Below, piece after piece: positions 7,862 through 13,764 of a DNA stretch of 22,421 bases (positions within the stretch are counted from its first letter, which is position 1; the number at the start of each line of letters is the position of its first letter). The position numbers and the translations under genes are program-made. The notes beneath the pieces were generated by a model that saw only the letters and a list, made by a program, of their open reading frames with translations, ran no database searches and was not told where the DNA came from. The DNA lies in the NCBI GenBank assembly GCA_041628815.1, contig JBFKOL010000028.1, forward strand, positions 1 through 22,421. Reading direction: 5' to 3'. The stretch is from JBFKOL01 sp041628815 (lineage in GTDB: Bacteria; Bacteroidota; Bacteroidia; Chitinophagales; Saprospiraceae).

Positions 7862-7880
7862 CGTAAAATTTATTCTGCAG

Positions 7881-9089
7881 ATGAATTTACATGAGTATCA
7901 GGGCAAACAAATTCTTGAAAAACATGGTGTACGTATTCAAAAAGGATATACAGCAACTACCCTTTCTGAGGCCAAAGAAGCGTATGAACGGTTGAAAAGT
8001 GAGACCGGAACGGACTGGGTCGTCGTAAAAGCTCAAATTCACGCAGGAGGTCGCGGTAAAGGAGGTGGTGTAAAGATCGCCAAGAACGAAAAGGAATTTG
8101 AGCAACATGCAAACAGCATACTGGGCATGCATCTGCGGACACCCCAGACGCCGGGAGGTCTCAACGGACCAGGTAAGCTGGTAAGAAAGATCCTCATAGC
8201 CGAAGACTCGTATGCACCTGATTTCGATGCGTGCAAAGAGTTTTACATCTCCATCATGCTTGACCGAGAAAAAAAGCAGAATGTCATCATCTACAGTACC
8301 GAAGGAGGTATGAATATTGAAGAAGTGGCCGAACAAACGCCTCACCTTGTCTTCAAGGAGCACATTCATCCTGCCCTCGGGTTGCAAGGTTTTGAAGCGA
8401 GAAAAGTTGCTTTCAACCTGGGCCTATCCGGCAAAGCCTTTAAAGAGATGGTAGCTTTCATTACAAAACTTTACCAGGCCTTTGTCGCTTCTGACGCCAG
8501 CCTGATCGAGATAAATCCGTGCTTGCAAAATGCCAATGATGAAATTGTTGCGGTCGATACCAAGTTCACCCTTGACAACAATGCCCTTTTCAGGCACCCA
8601 GACCTTGCCGAGATGAGAGATACTGATGAAGAGGACCCTACGGAAGTGGAAGCAAAGGCGTATGGATTGAACTATGTCAAACTCGACGGAAATGTGGGTT
8701 GTATGGTCAATGGTGCCGGACTGGCAATGGCCACCATGGACATCATCAAACTCAGTGGCGGTGCTCCGGCCAATTTCCTGGATGTCGGGGGAACAGCCGA
8801 CGCCACAAGAGTGCAGAATGCTTTTAAGATCATTTTGCGCGATCCCAATGTTAAAGCCATCCTGATCAATATTTTCGGAGGCATCGTACGGTGTGACCGG
8901 GTAGCCCAGGGTGTAGTCGATGCATACAGGAATATGGGCAACATAGGAGTGCCCATCATCGTCAGGTTGCAAGGTACGAACGCGGAAATCGCTAAAGAAC
9001 TGATCGATAAAAGTGGCCTCGAAGTAAAATCCGCAATTCTGTTACAGGAAGCCGCTGATCTTGTCAAAAAAGTCGTAGCCGCAGGTTAA
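7881..9089 (+). CDS. sucC: Succinyl-CoA synthetase beta subunit (ADP/GDP-forming)
   Basis: SucC pairs with SucD to make ATP (or GTP) from succinyl-CoA in the TCA cycle. The 402-residue protein starts NLHEYQGKQILEKHGV and has the ATP-grasp lysine/glycine loop GGRGKGGGVK (56-65). It also has the metal site EINP (211-214) with Asp227, DNNALFRHP, LDVGG (301-305), and the C-terminal ligase domain block NIFGGIVRCD (331-340). All key family blocks are intact, and the length is normal for Bacteroidota. sucD is not adjacent; xseA follows directly. Nucleotide preference cannot be settled by eye. Confidence 0.96.
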   Translation: MNLHEYQGKQILEKHGVRIQKGYTATTLSEAKEAYERLKSETGTDWVVVKAQIHAGGRGKGGGVKIAKNEKEFEQHANSILGMHLRTPQTPGGLNGPGKLVRKILIAEDSYAPDFDACKEFYISIMLDREKKQNVIIYSTEGGMNIEEVAEQTPHLVFKEHIHPALGLQGFEARKVAFNLGLSGKAFKEMVAFITKLYQAFVASDASLIEINPCLQNANDEIVAVDTKFTLDNNALFRHPDLAEMRDTDEEDPTEVEAKAYGLNYVKLDGNVGCMVNGAGLAMATMDIIKLSGGAPANFLDVGGTADATRVQNAFKIILRDPNVKAILINIFGGIVRCDRVAQGVVDAYRNMGNIGVPIIVRLQGTNAEIAKELIDKSGLEVKSAILLQEAADLVKKVVAAG

Positions 9090-10316
9090 TTGGAATCGTA
9101 TTCTCTCCATCAGCTTAACGAATACATAAGAAGGGTTATCGCCCTTAATTTCAGGGAACCGCTTTGGATCGAAGCGGAGATCATCCAGGCCAGGGAATCC
9201 AGGGGACATTGGTATCTCGAATTGATTGAGAAAAAAGAACACTCTGAAGAAATCATTGCCCAGGCTTCAGCAGCACTCTGGTTCCGGAACTTCCAGTTCG
9301 TTCGCAAAAAAATCGGTGAAGTAATCCATGATCTTCTCCAGGCCGGAACCTTGGTCAGGCTGAAGTGTATGGTAGAGTTCAACGAAAGATATGGACTCAA
9401 ACTGATCGTGCAGGATGTGGATCCCAACTACACTTTCGGCAAGCTCGAAATGAGCCGCCAAGAAGTTATACAACGCCTTCAACGCGAAGATCTTATCGAT
9501 AAAAACGGAAGGCTTCCTTTCGCTCCTGTATTACAGAATATCGCTGTCATTTCTTCATTGAATGCTGCAGGATACAAGGACTTCATAGCGCAGCTGACCG
9601 GCAATATTCACGGTTATACTTTCAACGTAAAGCTCTTTGAAGCATCCGTTCAGGGTAAAAACCTCGAGAGTGAGACGCTCTCTGCCATCGAATCCATAGC
9701 CCGAAGTAAGGAATCCTACGATGCTGCGGTGATCATCAGGGGTGGAGGTTCAAGACTTGACCTAAAGGGTTACGACAGCTATCATGTGGCTGCGGCCATT
9801 GCGTCTTCCGGCATCCCCTTCATTACGGGCATTGGACACGAGATAGATGTCAGTGTTGTGGATATGGTCGCCAAGCTATCGCTTAAAACGCCAACTGCCG
9901 TCGCTGATTACTTGTTAGAACACAATCTTTTGTTCGAATCGAATCTGGAAAATACCGCCACCATGATTGCAAAGCTCGTCCAGGGTCGGATTCAGATGGA
10001 AAAAATGCAACTTCAAATATTTGCCGAGCAGATCAAATCAATGTCAAAATCTCCACTGGATCTTCACCTATTGAGACTGGAAGATATGCATCGTCAATTG
10101 GTGCAGATTCATCGTACGCTCTTTACCAATGAATCCATGCGACTCGAACGATATGGAATCGTCATTGATGCTGCTGACCCGGGTAAGGTACTCCAGAAAG
10201 GCTTTGCGTACATTACCCGGGAAAATAGAACCATCCGGTGGTCACGAGAAATGGAAGCCGGACAGATTGTCAACATTCATTTGCAAGACGGCCAAAAAAG
10301 CAGTAAAATCATCTGA
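9090..10316 (+). CDS. xseA: Exodeoxyribonuclease VII large subunit
   Basis: XseA is the catalytic subunit of ExoVII, which degrades single-stranded DNA in both directions and acts in mismatch and damage repair. The N-terminal OB-fold shows LNEYIRRVI (9-17), RGHWYLELIEK and GTLVRLKCMVEFNERYGLKL. The catalytic domain has VISSLNAAGYKDF, RGGGSRLDL (217-225) and GIGHEIDVSVVD (247-258), followed by TPTAVADYL and a helical C-terminal part. At 408 residues it is a little shorter than E. coli XseA, as is common in Bacteroidota. The only start giving the family N-terminus is the TTG at 9090, which directly follows the sucC TAA with no spacer and points to translational coupling. Confidence 0.93.
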   Translation: MESYSLHQLNEYIRRVIALNFREPLWIEAEIIQARESRGHWYLELIEKKEHSEEIIAQASAALWFRNFQFVRKKIGEVIHDLLQAGTLVRLKCMVEFNERYGLKLIVQDVDPNYTFGKLEMSRQEVIQRLQREDLIDKNGRLPFAPVLQNIAVISSLNAAGYKDFIAQLTGNIHGYTFNVKLFEASVQGKNLESETLSAIESIARSKESYDAAVIIRGGGSRLDLKGYDSYHVAAAIASSGIPFITGIGHEIDVSVVDMVAKLSLKTPTAVADYLLEHNLLFESNLENTATMIAKLVQGRIQMEKMQLQIFAEQIKSMSKSPLDLHLLRLEDMHRQLVQIHRTLFTNESMRLERYGIVIDAADPGKVLQKGFAYITRENRTIRWSREMEAGQIVNIHLQDGQKSSKII

Positions 10317-10319
10317 GGT

Positions 10320-10508
10320 ATGCCGCGAAAAAAAAATTCATACGGAGAAAGTGTCAAACAGCTTGAAGAGATTCTACAGGAGCTCAATTCCAATGATGTA
10401 GATATCGATCAGCTCCATGGCAAAGTCAAAAAAGCCAGGGAACTACTCGAAATGTGCAAAAAGAAACTCAAGTCTACCGAAGAAGAAATTGATGAACTTC
10501 TCAGCTGA
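10320..10508 (+). CDS. xseB: Exodeoxyribonuclease VII small subunit
   Basis: This 62-residue, mostly helical protein begins 3 bp after xseA. The pattern SYGESVKQLEEILQEL...DVDIDQLHGKVKKARELLEMCKKKL matches XseB, where several small subunits form coiled coils along the XseA helices. Both length and gene order are standard. Its last 8 bases overlap the 3' end of the convergent lptF/G gene. Confidence 0.93.
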   Translation: MPRKKNSYGESVKQLEEILQELNSNDVDIDQLHGKVKKARELLEMCKKKLKSTEEEIDELLS

Positions 10509-12066
10509 CCTTTCGTCGCTTTAACCATTGCACAGGAAGTGCCTGCCACTCGAATAGTTTTCGGTCATTCAGTGCTTTATAGGTGAGGTAGGCGGCCACA
10601 GGTATAAGTATTACACAGGGTAGCCATGCCGCTGCTTTAGGTCCGAATGTGCCACTGCGCATCAGTTTTTCTCCAAGGATGATCGTTATGACGAACGTCA
10701 TGTAAAAGCCAATAGCAATCAGAAGAGGAAACCCGAAACCACCTTTGCGTACGATAGCACCGGCGGGGGCGCCAATGAAAAGAAATATGAGGCAGACCAG
10801 AGCCCATGCGTACTGCTGATGGAGGCGCAGAGCATATTTCTTGATCTCATTGCGCCAGATCTTATTCTCGGTAACTTTGTTAAAAGTCCGGTCCTTCAAC
10901 GCTCCGGCACCATTCATGGCAGCCCGGATTATTTCCGGCTTTTTCTCTCTCGAAATAAGTTGAATCAGTGATGTAACGGTGTCGCCAGCTATGAACTTGG
11001 TCGTATCAACTTCCAGACCTCTTTCAATGGCATACTGGACGGCATGTCTGGACTTGGCCGCGACAGTTTCCGATGAACCAGACTGTGAGCGAGTGACGTT
11101 TTCCCTGCCCACATAGTTGACAACGACGCCAGGTTTACGCTGTTCTTCCTCCTCTACCACATTGCTGAATCGATGGATATTTGAAAAATGGTTCTCCACA
11201 ATGGCCAGTCGCAATGAATCGATTACTTCCATCAGCTCTATAGAATTCATCATTTCATAATCCCTCCCTGCTACGTTGGATACGTTAAGATTGAGGAGCC
11301 TTGATAGTTCGAAAACCTTTCTCAACTGGGAAAAACTCGTTCGGGCCATGGGTCTTCCCAAAGCATTGAGGTGTTTAATGCTCTGATCAGCAGATTCCGA
11401 CCGGATCTCTTTGACCTGGTATCCATCGAACAGGTCCATAACCAAGTATCGGTTGTTATCCACCGTATACATTTCTCCCCTCTTGGCTTCAATCATATTG
11501 ATGACACTCTTGTCACCGTCACTGTGGTCGTAGATCAAAACACCCTCTATCGTCCTGCCATCTTTATCCTTCCTGTCTATCCAAATGGAATAATTTTTGA
11601 ATTCCTGGTTAAATATTTTTTCATCAAAAACGAAAGTTAACTGGTTGGTCTTCATCGCCTTAATCTTCCGCAAAAACTGCCTGTTGGCTTCCGGTTTGAG
11701 AACATTCGATGCAAGGATGGAAAACAACATTACGCAAACAGCCACGATCAGCCCGGGCATCATCATCCTGAAAAGTGAGATCCCCGCAGTTTTCATACTC
11801 GATAGCTCGTATTTCTCCGACATTTCACCATATACCATCACGCTTGACAATAGGATGGTCAATGGTAATGCCATGGGTATCAATACGACACTCAGATATA
11901 AAAGCAGTTCGAAATAATCGGTAAGTCCATATCCCTTGCCCAGGATGTCATCAATGACCTTCCACAAATACTGCATCACGAGCACAAACTCGACAATAAA
12001 AAAGGCGAGCAATGCAGGCCCTATAAAACCTTTCAGAAAAAGACGGTCAATGACTTTTAAGTACAA
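10501..12066 (-). CDS. LptF/LptG (YjgP/YjgQ) family LPS-export permease
   Basis: LptF and LptG form the inner-membrane part of the LptB2FG transporter that pulls LPS out of the membrane. From the TTG at 12066 the protein has 521 residues. It has three N-terminal membrane helices (about 13-35, 53-78, 100-120, with the LSSMKTAGISLFRMM coupling region before the third), a long periplasmic domain, and three C-terminal helices starting at YAWALVCLIFLFIGAPAGA. E. coli LptF/G are about 360 residues; the extra length lies mostly in the periplasmic domain, as in other Bacteroidota. F and G cannot be told apart by eye. The start is uncertain: no ATG is available, and TTG 12066 or TTG 12126 are both in frame. 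A promoter with both boxes lies at 12149-12181. Confidence 0.87.
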   Translation of the reverse strand: MYLKVIDRLFLKGFIGPALLAFFIVEFVLVMQYLWKVIDDILGKGYGLTDYFELLLYLSVVLIPMALPLTILLSSVMVYGEMSEKYELSSMKTAGISLFRMMMPGLIVAVCVMLFSILASNVLKPEANRQFLRKIKAMKTNQLTFVFDEKIFNQEFKNYSIWIDRKDKDGRTIEGVLIYDHSDGDKSVINMIEAKRGEMYTVDNNRYLVMDLFDGYQVKEIRSESADQSIKHLNALGRPMARTSFSQLRKVFELSRLLNLNVSNVAGRDYEMMNSIELMEVIDSLRLAIVENHFSNIHRFSNVVEEEEQRKPGVVVNYVGRENVTRSQSGSSETVAAKSRHAVQYAIERGLEVDTTKFIAGDTVTSLIQLISREKKPEIIRAAMNGAGALKDRTFNKVTENKIWRNEIKKYALRLHQQYAWALVCLIFLFIGAPAGAIVRKGGFGFPLLIAIGFYMTFVITIILGEKLMRSGTFGPKAAAWLPCVILIPVAAYLTYKALNDRKLFEWQALPVQWLKRRKVS

Positions 12067-12091
12067 GGTCTTTGTTATTATTTCGCAATAG

Positions 12092-12116
12092 CCCGGGTCT
12101 CGTCGGCATTCCCGGG
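12092..12116 (-). promoter_or_regulatory. GC hairpin in the lptF/G leader
   Basis: Two CCCGGG hexamers (12092-12097 and 12111-12116) are separated by 13 bases and can pair as a 6 bp all-GC stem. They lie between the predicted transcription start (about 12142) and the TTG at 12066, with the stem ending about 25 nt before that start codon. If translation instead began at TTG 12126 this would be coding sequence. Confidence 0.35.
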
Positions 12117-12148
12117 AACAGACCAAATATTTATGGCCCTTACTGTAA

Positions 12149-12181
12149 CAAAACTACTCGGAAATCCGTCAAGAAAACAAA
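12149..12181 (-). promoter_or_regulatory. Candidate lptF/G promoter (-33 TTTG, -7 TAGTTTTG)
   Basis: On the minus strand, TTTG (12181-12178) is followed after 21 bases by TAGTTTTG (12156-12149). Both boxes match the Bacteroidota housekeeping promoter, and the spacing is within the usual 19-21. Transcription should start near 12142. This is the most complete promoter in the window. Confidence 0.6.
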
Positions 12182-12199
12182 TACGACATTAATAACGAC

Positions 12200-12709
12200 A
12201 TGTTGAGTGCCGTAATGCCCATAAGGGATAAGTTGTTTCGATATGCCCTGAATATTCTTGAGAATAAAATGGCAGCTGAAGATGTAGTCCAGGAAGTCAT
12301 GATCAAGGTGTGGAAGAAAAAAGATGAACTTTCCCGGGTAGAGAACAAGGAAGCTTGGTGTATGACTGTGACGCGCAACCTAGCTTTGGATAAGAGGAGA
12401 AAAGTAAAAGGATACTTTGAACCAGTCGAAAAACATTACGAATTGGCTGACAGAAGCCGAACAGCTGTAGATGTTTTGGTCAGCGATGAGATCATGCATC
12501 ACATACGCCGAGCCATATCACAGCTGCCGCAAGATCAGCGACAAGTGATTCACCTGAGAGACGTCGAAGGATATACTTACAGGGAAATAGCCGAAATTAC
12601 AGGCTTTACACTCGATAAAGTAAAAGTTTATTTACACCGCGGACGACTAACACTCCGCAAAAAATTGACAACCCTATACCATGAACAAAAGAATAGAACA
12701 ACTGCTTGA
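12200..12709 (+). CDS. ECF-type RNA polymerase sigma factor
   Basis: The 169-residue protein has sigma region 2 (about 12-40, KLFRYALNILENKMAAEDVVQEVMIKVWKK-like), a region 2.3-2.4 segment WCMTVTRNLALDKRR (53-67), and region 4 (about 107-156) with LPQDQRQVIHLRDVEGYTYREIAE and a helix-turn-helix running to KVYLHRGRLTLRKKL. It directs RNA polymerase to a specific regulon. ATG 12200 is the first usable start; the frame is open a little further upstream but without a start codon. It overlaps the next gene by 29 bp, so the partner is probably co-translated and may control it. No TAnnTTTG element precedes it, so it may use its own promoter type. Confidence 0.9.
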   Translation: MLSAVMPIRDKLFRYALNILENKMAAEDVVQEVMIKVWKKKDELSRVENKEAWCMTVTRNLALDKRRKVKGYFEPVEKHYELADRSRTAVDVLVSDEIMHHIRRAISQLPQDQRQVIHLRDVEGYTYREIAEITGFTLDKVKVYLHRGRLTLRKKLTTLYHEQKNRTTA

Positions 12710-13121
12710 AAAGTATTACAAGGCAGGTTGTACGCTTGAGGAAGAAAAAGAGCTTCAGGGGTTTTTCGAGGGGCATCGTATCGAACACTCCCCTGAGTCG
12801 GCCCTTTTCACTTACTTCGCAGCTCAACGTGGACAATCACTTGAAAAACCCATCGGCGTAAAAGTTAGAAGGCAGGCATTCCAAATGCGATACCTCCTTG
12901 GAATAGCAGCGTCATTGGTTATTCTGACTATGGCTTATTTCAGCTGGACACCCCCCTCAACCCCTGTCTCTTCCAAACACGTGATTGTTGACACACCCGA
13001 GGAAGCACTCAAGGTGACACTGAACGCTTTGTCCATCGTCAACGGATCTATGGAAAAAGGAGAAAAAAAGGTATTGGAAGGTTTGCAACACCTCGATAAG
13101 ACTTTAATTTTTAAAACGTAA
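12681..13121 (+). CDS. Single-pass membrane protein, putative anti-sigma factor
   Basis: The 146-residue protein has a cytoplasmic N-terminus (1-70) containing IEQLLEKYYKAGCTLEEEKELQGFF, a type of helix often found at the N-terminus of proteins co-encoded with Bacteroidota ECF sigma factors. One membrane helix follows (about 71-89, YLLGIAASLVILTMAYFSW), then a periplasmic tail of about 55 residues with two predicted helices. There is no HxxxCxxC zinc motif of the ZAS anti-sigma class and no FecR domain. The 29 bp overlap with the sigma gene supports an anti-sigma or sigma-control role, but that is inferred from context, not sequence. Confidence 0.75.
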   Translation: MNKRIEQLLEKYYKAGCTLEEEKELQGFFEGHRIEHSPESALFTYFAAQRGQSLEKPIGVKVRRQAFQMRYLLGIAASLVILTMAYFSWTPPSTPVSSKHVIVDTPEEALKVTLNALSIVNGSMEKGEKKVLEGLQHLDKTLIFKT

Positions 13122-13134
13122 TCAAATTCAAATC

Positions 13135-13662
13135 ATGAAAAAAATATTCTTTGTCATTGCAGCCCTTTTTATCGGGACTGCATTACCGGCACAAAGCATT
13201 GACAAATTCTTAAAAGGTCTCGAAGATGGAGATCAATATGGAGTCGTCACCGTTAACAAGGAAATGTTCAAATTGATCGCTTCAATGGATGCCGATTTTA
13301 ACAAAGAGGAAGGTCTCAAGGAATTGGTCAAAGACATAAAACTCCTCAAGGTATATATTCTTGAAGATGGAGCGACCATTGAGGATTTCTCGAAACTGAG
13401 GGACTTGGCAGTACAGTCGAAAATGACAGAGCTCGTTTCGGTCAAAGACGGCTCTGAGCGGATCTACCTCTATACAAACAGTACCGGTGATGATGAATAC
13501 GTCAGGGATATTCTTGTACTGGTAAGGGAAGACAATCAAAATGTATTTCTCAAGCTCGACGGTAAAATCAACCTAAAAAGTCTTGCCAAACTGGCGGATA
13601 ATATGAACATAGAAGGACTTGACTCCCTGAAAAAACTTGATCAGAATTCAAACAAGTATTGA
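13135..13662 (+). CDS. DUF4252-domain secreted/periplasmic protein
   Basis: The 175-residue protein begins with a clear signal peptide (MKKIFFVIAALFIGTALPAQ, cut near residue 19-20). The mature part follows the DUF4252 pattern: VNKEMFKLIASMD, then KDIKLLKVYILE, a SERIYLYTNSTGDDEYVRDILVLV segment and a C-terminal VFLKLDGKINLKSLAKLA. Function is unknown in the family, which is largely restricted to Bacteroidota and often sits with ECF sigma genes. It lies 13 bp after the membrane protein and completes the sigma/membrane/DUF4252 operon. A sensor or effector at the envelope is a reasonable guess. Confidence 0.85.
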   Translation: MKKIFFVIAALFIGTALPAQSIDKFLKGLEDGDQYGVVTVNKEMFKLIASMDADFNKEEGLKELVKDIKLLKVYILEDGATIEDFSKLRDLAVQSKMTELVSVKDGSERIYLYTNSTGDDEYVRDILVLVREDNQNVFLKLDGKINLKSLAKLADNMNIEGLDSLKKLDQNSNKY

Positions 13663-13663
13663 T

Positions 13664-13690
13664 GGCGCCCTCTTGCGCTGTTCATTTTTT
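13664..13690 (+). terminator. Possible intrinsic terminator of the sigma/DUF4252 operon
   Basis: Just after the DUF4252 stop, GCGC (13665-13668) can pair with GCGC (13675-13678) around a 6 nt loop, extended by two G-U pairs, and is followed by TTCATTTTTT. The stem is short, so it is a weak candidate. Confidence 0.4.
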
Positions 13691-13764
13691 GATCAACAAG
13701 GTATTTCAAGGACTTCTGCATGGGCTTTTTCATGGATTTCGTACATTTCCGAAAATAGAAATTC

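Noticed and set aside
7887..8972. Two long antisense open frames (166 and 182 codons) inside sucC
   Set aside because: They mirror a well-conserved gene, show no domain or membrane logic, and have no promoter. They are codon-bias shadows.
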